The notes: generated by a model not told the origin, from the letters alone. A stretch of 18,241 bases of DNA from a bacterium (GCA_027007865.1 JALTEE010000386.1:1-18241), one strand, 5' to 3'; counted from the stretch's first letter, positions 8,801 through 17,236 are shown. Numbers and translations: made by a program.

Positions 8801-11800
8801 TCTATAGCCGCGGTCGTGGGAACAAGAATGTAAATTTCTTGGTTTATGCACGATGTAATTGCACCATCGGGCGGCGCGACTATTTCACTCATAATACATT
8901 CGGGAATATGGAACCACCAGCAGAATGGCATCATCTCATTTGCGCCGCATATTTCTGCAAGGTCGTTTGCCGAAATGCAAATGTTAATTGTATCTCCAAA
9001 TGCGAAAGTATATCCAGCAGCAGAACAATCGAGAATGAGGCTATCACCATCATAAAAAATACCCGCAGAATCAAGAGTCAGAGTGTCACCCTCAATAATT
9101 AGGCTAATGGTCGATTCATCCACACCGGCAATAGAATCCGTTAGTAAAACCGATATAACCGGTGATGTCTCCACAATTGCAGCACCCATAGCGGGAACGG
9201 GATTTATCGCAATCGGCGCAGTTGTATCAATAATGAAAAAATATTCCAGTGGAGAGGACATCGCATTACTGAGAAGGTCGTTCGCAGTGAGAGTTACGCG
9301 AACTGTGTCGCCGTCATTCCAGGGAACTGAGGGGGAATGGCGAAGGGTATCATCGCTATATGTGAATGATACAGAAATTCCATCGACATCGAGAACGATG
9401 CTGCCCTCATCGACTCCATCGTCGTCGTGAAGATAAATGGAAAGCGATTGTTCTCCCAGTCCGCAGGAAATTATCTGTCCATCTGCTGGAACAATAGCAT
9501 TAGCAGTTGGTCCTTCACCTGCAAGAGTGAAACTCCAACAAAATGTATCGGAATTTGCATCGCAAAAATTCGGGTTATCGGCAGCAGCAGCACAAACCGT
9601 TATAATTCCTCCAAGAGCGTGTAGCAAAGATTCTGGGACTGTTGCCCTCATCCCATCCCAGACAATTCCACTCCCGAGCGAGTAAGTATCTATTTCGCCC
9701 TCAATCCATATCATAATACTCGAACTATCCACACCACTAAGAATATCGTTTATATTTAATGATATTCCAGCAGATAAATCAGGAACAGTGCCTCCATCGG
9801 GAGGGTCGGGAGAGGTAAAAATGGGCGGAGATAAATCTATGATAAATGACCACGAAACAGGCGATGCGAGACCGTTTCCAAGTGAATCTTCAACAGAAAT
9901 GAGGGCGCAATTTATTGTATCGCCATCGAGCCACGGTGTAGACGGAGTATATGATAGAGTGTCACCCTCAAAAACGATAAGCGGCGACGATATAGTGAGG
10001 GTGTCTCCATCAACAATAAGGGCAATCGTGGAATCCACTATGCCATCAATATCGAAAATCGTCATTATAATTTGCTGTTCACCCTCACCACAGGCGACAA
10101 ATGAATTCGGCGAAGGCGCTATTATTGTGGCTGAAGGACCCGACAAATTGACAGAGAATGTTATGCAAGTGTCGGACATAGCGTTTGGCGTGCAAATATC
10201 GGGTGCATCCGATGCGGAAATACAAATCTCAACTGTGTCGCCATCACTGAATGTAATTCCGAGCGAATCGCAAAAAATGTGTGCAACATCAGCATCCCAC
10301 AGGAAAGCAACGGTATCGCCATCGATTGTGATAACTATCGAAGCGGGGTCGATGCCGGCGATGTCGTCGTCTATGTCGAGCCATATTTCTGGCGAACCAT
10401 CGGCAATAATAGCGCCATCTGCGGGTATCGATGAGACAAGATATGGCGGAGAAAGGTCGATAACATACCAGGTTGAAATATCGAATGTTCCAGTGTTTCC
10501 AGCATCATCGGATGCAGATATAAGAGTTGCTCTCACAGTGTCGCCATCACTGAAAGTAGGAGGAGAAAATACGAGTGTGTCGCCTTCAAAATCGAGTCGC
10601 GAATCAGATATTCCAAAAGTGTCATCCTCATAGGTGACAAGAATTGTGCCCTCATCTATAGAAAATACATCCTCAATGCGCCAAACAGTGTTCTGGTTAG
10701 CACAGGAAGAAATTGCACCCGGCGATGGATAGAGTAATTCTGCTGTTGGCGCAGAATAATCTACAAAATATGTATAGCAAGTATCGAATTCGTTCGGCGG
10801 GCACCAGTTCACAAGGTCCAGTGCAGAAACGCAAATGGAAACAGTATCGCCATCGGAAAGCGAGAAGCCGGATAAATCAACCGTGAATGTATCGCTCGAA
10901 AGCCTAAATGAAGCAGGTGTTCCATTCACAGTAATGGTCATCGAAGCAGTGTCGACTCCTGCCACATCGTCGAGAAGAACGCATTGCCACAGCGTTTCCG
11001 TGAGATAAGCGTGGTCTGGGATGCTGACCCACGGCGCATAAGGTGGAGAAGTATCTATGAAAATGTTCCAATGTGTATAGGTTGTTGTGATGTGTCCCAG
11101 CGTGTCTGCCGCCTGCGAGACATAGAATTCGATTGTATCGCCGTCGGTAAATGGCATAGTTGGCACAAATGCAAAAGTAGAATCGTCGAGAATGCTGACC
11201 TGTGGGTCGGTGCGAAGGTATTCGATACCATCGACGGTGATGCGTGTATAATCCCAATCCACGCCATTGTTGTCTCGCAAACGAATAAGCAGTGTTTCCT
11301 GCGCACACGATGTTATCGAGCCATTCGGTGGTGAAAGCAAAATTGCAGAAGGTCCGCCTTCATCGACGCGGAAACTCCAGCAAAAATCGGGCGCCGTGTT
11401 AAAACCGCATACAAATGCGGAATCCATAACATCTACAACACATACTTCTACTGTATCGCCACCAGTCAGAACGATTCCACCAGCAGCAAAATCCGCATAT
11501 AGCCTGCTGCCATCCCAAGTTACATCGCCATCGTAATATGCGAGCGTATCGACTCCATTCACGATAAACAAAGAATAAGATGGGAACACGCCAGCAGCAT
11601 TATCCGTTGCCACTACTGAAACAGTGGGCGATGCAAGTGTTACCAGTCCGCCATCGGGCGGGTCAGGGTCAGAAATAACTGGCGATGTCGTGTCGAAGCC
11701 AACCCACCAGTAAAGCGGTCCTTCCACATTGCCGACACCATCGCCGATAGCGCTGATTTCCACGGGGAACAAACTCCCTTCGACAAAATCACTGTCCGGG

Positions 11801-14800
11801 TCGAATGTGAGATACGGTCCCGAAAGAGATAGCAATGGCGATGTCAAATCACAACTCGAACCATCTATATTAACGACTATGCTCGCACTATCGACTCCGG
11901 CAGGGTCCCATACAGTCCAGATAATAGAAGTATCCCAGCAACTTACATAGTGCGAATCTACGGGGAAATAAAGGTTCGCCTGTGGACCGTGATAGTCGAA
12001 ATAATAGCAGAAACAATACGGGGAAATGGAATTTGGCAAACACAAATCGGGCTGGTCACTTGCGGATATCAGGCAAATCTGGAGGCTCTCACCATCGGCG
12101 GGAGTATACCCAAGACCGGAAAGCGAAAAACGAAGCGTATCATCTGAATAATCCATATCTCCCGCAGGATATGAATACACAGATGTGCCAACTCGAACCT
12201 GAATGCTGAGTGGATTTACTCCCGAAATATCGTCGAACAGCGCAATTGCAATATTCGCATCGGATACCGAAAACCCCGTTCCCGATGGAGGATTAATTCC
12301 CGATACATAAGGCGGCGACAAATCCACAACAAAACTCCAATTCAGCGGAACATCGGGACTCGGTGTTCCCAAAACATCGTCGGCGGAAACAAGCTGAACA
12401 GCAACAGTTTCCCCATCTGTCCAGTTAGTGGATGGAACAAAATGCAGAGTGTCATTGTAAAATGCGAGTTCAGGATTTCCAGTGGTATATGTTGCTCCGT
12501 TCACGACCATCTGGATGGACAATGCATCCACACCGTTGCCATCGGTGATATATAGGAAAATATTTTGGTCGTTGCAGGCGGTAATTTGTCCATCGGTGGG
12601 TTCCACAACGACAACAGCAGGTCCGCTGGAAGATATGAAGAACTGCCAGCAGGAATCGGTCATCGCATTCGGCGAACAATAATCGGGATGGTCGCTTGCG
12701 CTAACACAAACTTCGACAGTATCGCCATCGTCGAATGAAATTCCGCAGCCCGATGGGTCGAGCGTCGCCGTCGAGCCATCCCATGTCAAACAACCATCGG
12801 CTATTGTAAGTCCCACGCCATTAAGCCGTATCGTGATGGATGAATCCCGCACTCCGCTGCCATCGTCTGCAATATCGACAGTTATTATCGGCGATGGCGA
12901 GGAAATTATCGAACCGGGCAACGGCAGAGCAGAAGTAATATACGGCGGAGTGTAATCGGTGGTAAATGTGAATACAAGCGAATCGCCCACAAGCGGGTTT
13001 CCGCCGCCATCGGTAACTCCCCAAAGAATAACAGTGATATCGCCCTCCGGAAGCGGTGCAGGCGGATAAAACACGAGAATGCTGTCGCCGATATACGACA
13101 AATTCGTATCTGACAATGTATAGTTACTGCCGTTCACTCTAAGATTGATAGAAGAATATGCAACACCGTAATCGTCGGACAGAGCGATTAAAATGTTTTG
13201 GTCGCTGCAGGACGAGAAAGTGCCTGGAAGCGGTTCTATTACGGAAGCGATGGGACCTGCGAGGTCGAAAGTATATGCACAACAGGACGAATCGCCTGTA
13301 TTCGGTCCGCAATATGCGGTGTTCACAGAATCATCTGCGGAAAAACATATAGAAACAGTGTCACCCGATGAAAAACTCATTCCCGCAACACTGGCATCGA
13401 AAGTAATCTCACCAGTGAGCGAATTATATGAGACTCCGGCGACAACGAGACTATCGGCAACCCAGACTAGCGCAGAACCTTCATCGATACCGATTCCGGC
13501 ATCCTCGGCTGTGGCGACAATTGTTGGCGCAGCATCGGAAAGCACCGAGCCACAGGATGGCAAAATCGATGTTATCAAAGGTCCTGATGTATCCATAATA
13601 AATTGCCACGGACCGCCCGATGTTATCGAATTCCCAGCGAAATCGTCTGCGGCAACAACTTCAATGGATATAGTATCGCCATCGCTGAATGGCATCGGCG
13701 GAACAAAATAGATAGTGTCCGCAGTAATCCACATCTCTGCATCTGAAATGCTGTATGTGTGCGCATCGACAGAGAAACGCACTGTAGAATCCACTACACC
13801 GAAATTATCAGATAGCGCAACAACAATCGTTCCCGATGCGCACGCATAAAATACGCCATCGTCGGGATAGACGAGCTGTGCAGAAGGTCCCGATAAATCT
13901 ACATAATATTGCCAGCAACTGTCAGGAACGAGCCAGTTCGCTCCGCAATAGACCGCTATATCGGCAATAGAATCCATACAGAAATCTATTGTGTCGCCAT
14001 CGGCGAAAAAATATCCGAGCATTCCAAGGTCAACTTCAAAATTCGGGTCTATCCATGTAATTCCGGGCAGCATTCCGACATAGGAACTCCCCTCGATTCG
14101 CAGCGAAAATGTGGATGGGTCCACACCCGATATCGAATCTATAAGCCACAACGAAATCGTAGGCGCGGGGTCAGAGATGAAACTGCCCGGCAACGGGTCG
14201 GTCATATACCAGACAGGGTCGCTCAAATCCACGGTGAAACTCCAAACATCACCGCCTGTGGTAGTGTTCCCTAACGAATCTGTCGCGTGAACAACCTGAA
14301 CGATAACTACCTCACCATCGCTGAATGGTGAAGACGGCGTGTAAAATGCCGTATCATTCACGACAGCTATTTCGCCGAGCCACGCTCGAAGCGTATCATT
14401 ATTCACGCGAATTGCGGTGCTTTCGGGAAGAATTCCCTGGTCATCGTAGATATATATTTGAATTTGCTGGTTTGCACACGATGTATATGCTCCATCAAGA
14501 GGGAGAAGCAAATCTGTGCTCGGTCCTGATAAATCTATTCGGAAAAACCAGCACGAATCGGGACTTGCTGTATTCGGCCCGCACAAGGAAGATGGAACTA
14601 AATCCGAAGCGGAAACGAAACAGACATCCACAGTATCGCCATCGGAAAATGAAAGTCCAGCAAGTCCGCAATTGAAAATAACCTGCCCCGATGACCAGTT
14701 GCACCCTAAATCGCCGACATTATAGTTCGTTCCATTAATACTTATCGTTATTGATGTAGTGTCCACACCAGCAGGTTCATCTTCGAGCCAAAAGCGAATT

Positions 14801-17229
14801 GTAGGCGATGTGCTCGAAATTTCACCGTCGTTCGGCGGCGAATATCCCGTCAAAATCGGCGGTTCGGTATCGACTATGAAAAACCAATTGTATGTTCCCG
14901 AGAGTCCATTGCCCAGCGTGTCTTCCAGTGCAACGAGTTCCACAGCAACAGTATCGCCGTGCGTAAATGGAGATGCGGGTGTAAAAATCAATGTATCCGC
15001 ACTCCACGACAATCTCGGCGAACCCCAACTGTATAGTATTCCGTCGATTCGCACCTGCGCAGATGTCTGGTCGAGCCCGCTCAAATCGGATGCCCATATC
15101 GCAATTTCTCCACTTGCGCAGGCGGTTATAGCAGAATCAGGCGGATAGACCATATCTGCGATAGGTCCCGCCAAATCTGCAATGAAATAAGTGCAAGTAT
15201 CATCTGTGTTCGGACCGCAGAATTCCGCAGGCACAGCATCGCCGATATCGAGGCAAACGGAAACCGTCTCGCCATCGGTGAACGAAAGTCCGGTAGATGA
15301 AATATCGAAATCGAGATGTGAGCCGTCCCAAGAGAATCCACCGGGGTAAAAATAATCGTATCCTTTTACAGTAGCAACGGCAGTGTTTGGGTCAACACCG
15401 GCGCCTGCATCCATAAGTGTCCACTCGACTGTCAATCCTGCCGAACCAAAATGTGTCCAACACGGCGGAGTAATCAACAGTGCGTTTGGCGGGCTAATAT
15501 CGATTGTAAAAATCCCGGAAAACGGTGCAGAAAGCGGATTGCTTAAAAAATCTTCCGCAGCGTCGAGACTCCAATTTACAACCTGACCATCCGTCCACGG
15601 CACTGTTGGAGTGAATGTTAGCGTGTCGTTTCGATATGTAAGATGGTCCATCGAATCATAAACAACTCCTTCGACGGTCATTACTATTGTGGTGGAATCC
15701 ACACCGCTGACATCCCATAGATGAAGAACGATGTTTTGGTCGGTGCAGGCGGAATAACCACTGTCGGGAGGTAAAATGAGTTCCACGCTGGGACCGCTCT
15801 GGTCCACAATAAAACTCCAGCAGAACGGCGTGGTTATACAATTAGGTCCGCATCTGTCGGAGCGAACGACATCGCAGACATTTGTGAAACAGACATCCAC
15901 AGTGTCGCCGTCGGAGAATGACAGACCGGCAGCGGTGCAGGAGAAATTCGCTCTGCTGCCATCCCAAGTGACAGCGGGATGTGTATATGGATAATCAGTT
16001 CCATCCACATTGAATACAATCGAATTCGGGTTCACAGCAGTTCTCACATCGGATATGGCAATAGAGATGTTCGGCGACGACGACGAAGCAACGCCGCCAT
16101 CCGGCGGGAGAGGAGATGAAACGACCGGTGCTGTCTTATCGACATAGAAACTCCACGATGGAAAGCCCGACGAAGATGTGTTGCCAGCTCTATCTCTGGC
16201 ACGCATTATTCTGGCGACGACATTACCTTCGGGGAGAACACTGATATAGAATGCTGTATCGCCGTTCGACGATGCATTGAAATAGGCGGAACTGTTTATA
16301 TACGGCATTCCTCCGCCGGTAACGGAAATCTGAACGAGCATCGTATCCACGCCGGAGATATCGGTAAATCCGACTACAATCGAATCGCACGCCGTTGTGT
16401 CGCCATTGTTAGGAAATATGAGAAAAACACGAGGACCGATACAGTCCTTCAAAAATGACCAGCACTGCTGCACATCAAGGGTATCGAACCAATGGCTGCC
16501 GCAAACCTCCGTCGGGTCGGCGACATCGATGCCGACTTTATCCACAGCCTTGCGAAGACAGACCTCAATAGAATCTTCATCTGCAAACCAGGAACTTATA
16601 GCGCTCCATCTTACGAAAAAGACGGAGTCTTGATATACGATATTCGTATCCGCAGAAGGTTGCCAGCAAAGCCCGGAGCCGCGCGAAGACGGGCAGAAAA
16701 ATCCCGATGCCGATGTGTTAAAACACATACACAAGCCATCATACGGTATTCCGGATGTCGTGTCCATTACCATAATAGCGAGACTTCCCACATCGGAACA
16801 GATAATCGTATCCGGTGGCGGATAGCGACTGGCAGGCACAAAAAAAGGATAGTCGAGGTCAATATAAAACTCCCAACTTCTCGGCGCACCTTGCAAATGC
16901 CAACCGTCATCGTCATCCGTACTGTCAAGAATAACATTTACCGTGATACCGTTGGAAAATGGCACAGTCGGTGTAAAAGTAAGTATAGAATCGCCATCCC
17001 ATGAAAGATGGGCATCTGGCCATAGAAAATGTGTTCCGTTTATTTCCAAATCGATAGTCGTAAGGTCCACATTATCCGAATCGTCCACGATAACTATCTG
17101 AATAGTTTGCAGCGAGCATCCCGACCATGTTGCAGCAGGCGGGAAAAATAAATCTGCAGAAGGACCCGGCGGTGCAGCCCAAACAAATCCCGCTGAAAAT
17201 AATGTCAACAATATTACAACTTTATTCAT
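5806..17229 (-). CDS. Giant secreted Ig-repeat surface protein (3807 residues) with C-terminal CHU_C/FlgD-like domain
   Basis: The open frame is unbroken from an ATG with a good AGGAG site (7 nt away) to a TGA. It has a signal peptide (MNKVVILLTLF to VWA, cut before APPGPS). After it come 17 tandem pairs of Ig-like modules (types A and B) from residue 22 to 3716, with one extra module at 3417-3522, and a C-terminal domain at 3717-3807. A modules (motifs GPSA, xSC, GVD, DTLxFxP, DGDTV, GN, WxFxVD) resemble bacterial SbsA/Big_5-type Ig domains. B modules share the core but end VCxxAxD, CGPN, CWxF. It is acidic and Asp-rich and holds only 12 lysines. Likely role is a long extracellular fibre or adhesin; no enzyme domain is seen. 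It heads an apparent operon with a lamin-tail protein, an ABC subunit, ApbE and a beta-barrel. The large size, repeats and intact frame argue for active selection. Function beyond surface architecture is unknown. Confidence 0.9.
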   Translation of the reverse strand: MNKVVILLTLFSAGFVWAAPPGPSADLFFPPAATWSGCSLQTIQIVIVDDSDNVDLTTIDLEINGTHFLWPDAHLSWDGDSILTFTPTVPFSNGITVNVILDSTDDDDGWHLQGAPRSWEFYIDLDYPFFVPASRYPPPDTIICSDVGSLAIMVMDTTSGIPYDGLCMCFNTSASGFFCPSSRGSGLCWQPSADTNIVYQDSVFFVRWSAISSWFADEDSIEVCLRKAVDKVGIDVADPTEVCGSHWFDTLDVQQCWSFLKDCIGPRVFLIFPNNGDTTACDSIVVGFTDISGVDTMLVQISVTGGGMPYINSSAYFNASSNGDTAFYISVLPEGNVVARIMRARDRAGNTSSSGFPSWSFYVDKTAPVVSSPLPPDGGVASSSSPNISIAISDVRTAVNPNSIVFNVDGTDYPYTHPAVTWDGSRANFSCTAAGLSFSDGDTVDVCFTNVCDVVRSDRCGPNCITTPFCWSFIVDQSGPSVELILPPDSGYSACTDQNIVLHLWDVSGVDSTTIVMTVEGVVYDSMDHLTYRNDTLTFTPTVPWTDGQVVNWSLDAAEDFLSNPLSAPFSGIFTIDISPPNALLITPPCWTHFGSAGLTVEWTLMDAGAGVDPNTAVATVKGYDYFYPGGFSWDGSHLDFDISSTGLSFTDGETVSVCLDIGDAVPAEFCGPNTDDTCTYFIADLAGPIADMVYPPDSAITACASGEIAIWASDLSGLDQTSAQVRIDGILYSWGSPRLSWSADTLIFTPASPFTHGDTVAVELVALEDTLGNGLSGTYNWFFIVDTEPPILTGYSPPNDGEISSTSPTIRFWLEDEPAGVDTTSITISINGTNYNVGDLGCNWSSGQVIFNCGLAGLSFSDGDTVDVCFVSASDLVPSSLCGPNTASPDSCWFFRIDLSGPSTDLLLPLDGAYTSCANQQIQIYIYDDQGILPESTAIRVNNDTLRAWLGEIAVVNDTAFYTPSSPFSDGEVVIVQVVHATDSLGNTTTGGDVWSFTVDLSDPVWYMTDPLPGSFISDPAPTISLWLIDSISGVDPSTFSLRIEGSSYVGMLPGITWIDPNFEVDLGMLGYFFADGDTIDFCMDSIADIAVYCGANWLVPDSCWQYYVDLSGPSAQLVYPDDGVFYACASGTIVVALSDNFGVVDSTVRFSVDAHTYSISDAEMWITADTIYFVPPMPFSDGDTISIEVVAADDFAGNSITSGGPWQFIMDTSGPLITSILPSCGSVLSDAAPTIVATAEDAGIGIDEGSALVWVADSLVVAGVSYNSLTGEITFDASVAGMSFSSGDTVSICFSADDSVNTAYCGPNTGDSSCCAYTFDLAGPIASVIEPLPGTFSSCSDQNILIALSDDYGVAYSSINLRVNGSNYTLSDTNLSYIGDSILVFYPPAPLPEGDITVILWGVTDGGGNPLVGDSLVFTFTTDYTPPYITSALPLPGSIISSPSPIITVDIADDGSGVRDSSITIRLNGVGLTIADGCLTWDGSTATLDPSGCGISFDDGDTVEVCVSASDHPDYCSPNAMTDSCWQFFISSSGPAVVVVEPTDGQITACNDQNIFLYITDGNGVDALSIQMVVNGATYTTGNPELAFYNDTLHFVPSTNWTDGETVAVQLVSADDVLGTPSPDVPLNWSFVVDLSPPYVSGINPPSGTGFSVSDANIAIALFDDISGVNPLSIQVRVGTSVYSYPAGDMDYSDDTLRFSLSGLGYTPADGESLQICLISASDQPDLCLPNSISPYCFCYYFDYHGPQANLYFPVDSHYVSCWDTSIIWTVWDPAGVDSASIVVNIDGSSCDLTSPLLSLSGPYLTFDPDSDFVEGSLFPVEISAIGDGVGNVEGPLYWWVGFDTTSPVISDPDPPDGGLVTLASPTVSVVATDNAAGVFPSYSLFIVNGVDTLAYYDGDVTWDGSRLYADFAAGGIVLTGGDTVEVCVVDVMDSAFVCGFNTAPDFCWSFRVDEGGPSAILLSPPNGSITSCAQETLLIRLRDNNGVDWDYTRITVDGIEYLRTDPQVSILDDSTFAFVPTMPFTDGDTIEFYVSQAADTLGHITTTYTHWNIFIDTSPPYAPWVSIPDHAYLTETLWQCVLLDDVAGVDTASMTITVNGTPASFRLSSDTFTVDLSGFSLSDGDTVSICVSALDLVNWCPPNEFDTCYTYFVDYSAPTAELLYPSPGAISSCANQNTVWRIEDVFSIDEGTILVTYEDDTFGISDSRLDFEGDTLVFSPPTFSDGDTVRATLISASDDAGNTGTFDISTWYVIDLSPPYLVSSIPADGAIIADGSPEIWLDIDDDIAGIDPASIVITIDGDTVAFLWDADVAHIFCDSLGITFSDGDTVEICISASDAPDICTPNAMSDTCITFSVNLSGPSATIIAPSPNSFVACGEGEQQIIMTIFDIDGIVDSTIALIVDGDTLTISSPLIVFEGDTLSYTPSTPWLDGDTINCALISVEDSLGNGLASPVSWSFIIDLSPPIFTSPDPPDGGTVPDLSAGISLNINDILSGVDSSSIMIWIEGEIDTYSLGSGIVWDGMRATVPESLLHALGGIITVCAAAADNPNFCDANSDTFCWSFTLAGEGPTANAIVPADGQIISCGLGEQSLSIYLHDDDGVDEGSIVLDVDGISVSFTYSDDTLRHSPSVPWNDGDTVRVTLTANDLLSNAMSSPLEYFFIIDTTAPIAINPVPAMGAAIVETSPVISVLLTDSIAGVDESTISLIIEGDTLTLDSAGIFYDGDSLILDCSAAGYTFAFGDTINICISANDLAEICGANEMMPFCWWFHIPECIMSEIVAPPDGAITSCINQEIYILVPTTAAIDSIALIVDGDTLGLSELTIMGDTMVYAPSSPFSSGDTVVFTLLGGTDALGVPICSGIESEFIVDSDPPIAYSPEPTPGSDVAEPSPIISIIIDDSIAGIDTTSIALIVNGDTLTLDSAGVTYAGDTLIVDCATAGISFSSGDMVSVCAIAADNPDLCPSNVMTPFCWGFTVTFEGPSATLLFPPEESYVACDDTMLLIYLTDPDTIDESTIELIVDGITYTIDSAALDYSNDTLIYFLTPSSDGDTVSYILSAAFDMLGNPLAMPLSGWFIWDLLPPYLENWGPTSTTDTSPLLWFIIGDSASGVDWSTFTITIATSIYDTSSSAVWLSDDTIYFDCSTAGIVFAIGDTTLCLQIQDTPDFCAAHILDTCVTLTITPSGEGPNATLLSPNDSAIVSCTGGNIKMLLTDSDGILSDSAGILIGDTLRLVFADSPAGLNVIGDTVFFDAHGMFSDGDTVRFSPVGCDIYFNPVAEHYWTLIIDTESPSFAILSPSFSPVMNALTLIKLSIEDNIAGVDADSITATLITSRGNFLLTLDSAGVHWNGDTFTINPDEYNGGAPWTPTDDSILIYFHERETIFVAISACDSATICGENCGEDTFMFYTGDDDTLPPELLGWQPDSVIAGEIFDLTAFFTDSSGLGPCCFAIIDGETISVALDSLGGTLIAEIYEITAPSFGETLWVEIHICDGDYDLEMAEDISDTVYLVPIVPFAGAGPTVQFIQPQNGEYTSCADGPIIALFADSDGIDYSSAIFVAGSETLDIVWRGDTAYLMPTEPWNSGDVVNAELIYAQDLLGNPAETISVSFTVDTVAPEISLLSPDEGIISGNEIAQFDVEDALSGVGTVFAVIGGDTIMLNAASPEFSLSGYGTPGESLSVEIIACDGALYCGANCASENFSFLPAPETDCDAYPIPFTPNGDGKNDRAYFDFPEMAKEGAIVSILTPDGVLVRKIDLSPSLPQTESYWDGTRRNGTQAPPGIYIYLITRNGEVLCKGTIVLAR
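5809..6081 (-). other. C-terminal gliding-motility (CHU_C) / FlgD-like domain of the giant protein
   Basis: Residues 3717-3807 read PIPFTPNGDGKND, then IVSILTPDGVLVRKI, SYWDGTRRNG, and APPGIYIYLITRNGE with KGTIVLAR at the end. The TPNGDGxND opening, WDGxxxNG and PxGIYxYxI pattern is that of CHU_C (gliding-motility-associated, type IX type-B sorting) and FlgD-like Ig domains. In Bacteroidota such domains direct export and surface attachment. Whether this organism has a type IX system cannot be judged here. Four of the protein's 12 lysines are in this domain. Confidence 0.8.
6664..6981 (-). other. Unpaired Ig-like module breaking the A-B alternation
   Basis: Residues about 3417-3522 begin TLPPELLGWQPDSV and contain GPCCFAIIDG and EIHICDGDYD. 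The segment has the SPP-type entry of a B module but lacks the CGPN/CW end, and it is followed directly by the last A module. It marks a changed architecture near the C-terminus. Confidence 0.6.
16438..16851 (-). other. Enlarged Cys-rich first B module near the N-terminus
   Basis: Residues 127-264 are about 30 longer than other B modules. They carry five additional cysteines (in IICSD, LCMCF, FFCPS, GLCWQ) and a final DC besides the three canonical ones (EVCLR, EVCGS, QQCWS). If the protein is anchored by its C-terminus, this module sits close to the free tip. Confidence 0.6.
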
Positions 17230-17236
17230 TTTTATG

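Larger units (their letters stand above)
6082..17166 (-). repeat. Array of 17 alternating A-B Ig-like module pairs
   Basis: A modules start at residues 22, 265, 479, 688, 902, 1114, 1325, 1536, 1748, 1959, 2160, 2364, 2573, 2778, 2984, 3190 and 3523, located from the GPS-type motif or its equivalent in the DNA. Successive spacings are 243, 214, 209, 214, 212, 211, 211, 212, 211, 201, 204, 209, 205, 206 and 206 residues, then a break at the unpaired module. A modules carry one Cys about 15-20 residues in, and end in a D-x-SPP-type linker. B modules carry three Cys in the last third and end in a D-x-SGPS-type linker. Modules are diverged at the DNA level, so this is a protein repeat more than a recent DNA duplication, although B13 and B14 (about 9200-8900 and 8580-8290) remain close. 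Confidence 0.88.

Noticed and set aside
9788..10633. 281-codon plus-strand open frame opposite the giant gene
   Set aside because: It is antisense to the repeat array. Its repeated VSPS-like words are just the reverse complement of the DGDT codons, and no family similarity or convincing start signal is seen. The same holds for the plus-strand frames at 13193-13711, 13909-14274 and 14759-15148.
6082..17166. Regularly spaced short words on the plus strand (for example around TATCGCCATC) that look like a repeat array
   Set aside because: The spacing is about 630 bp, or about half that, not 60-70 bp, and the words are in frame with the conserved DGDT motif of the protein. This is not a CRISPR array or DNA-level regulatory repeat.
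5806..17229. Possible ApbE flavinylation site in the giant protein (for example DGSTATLD)
   Set aside because: It does not fit the S/T-G-A-T type acceptor motif well, and the fibre is not related to known flavinylated domains. No acceptor can be supported from this window.
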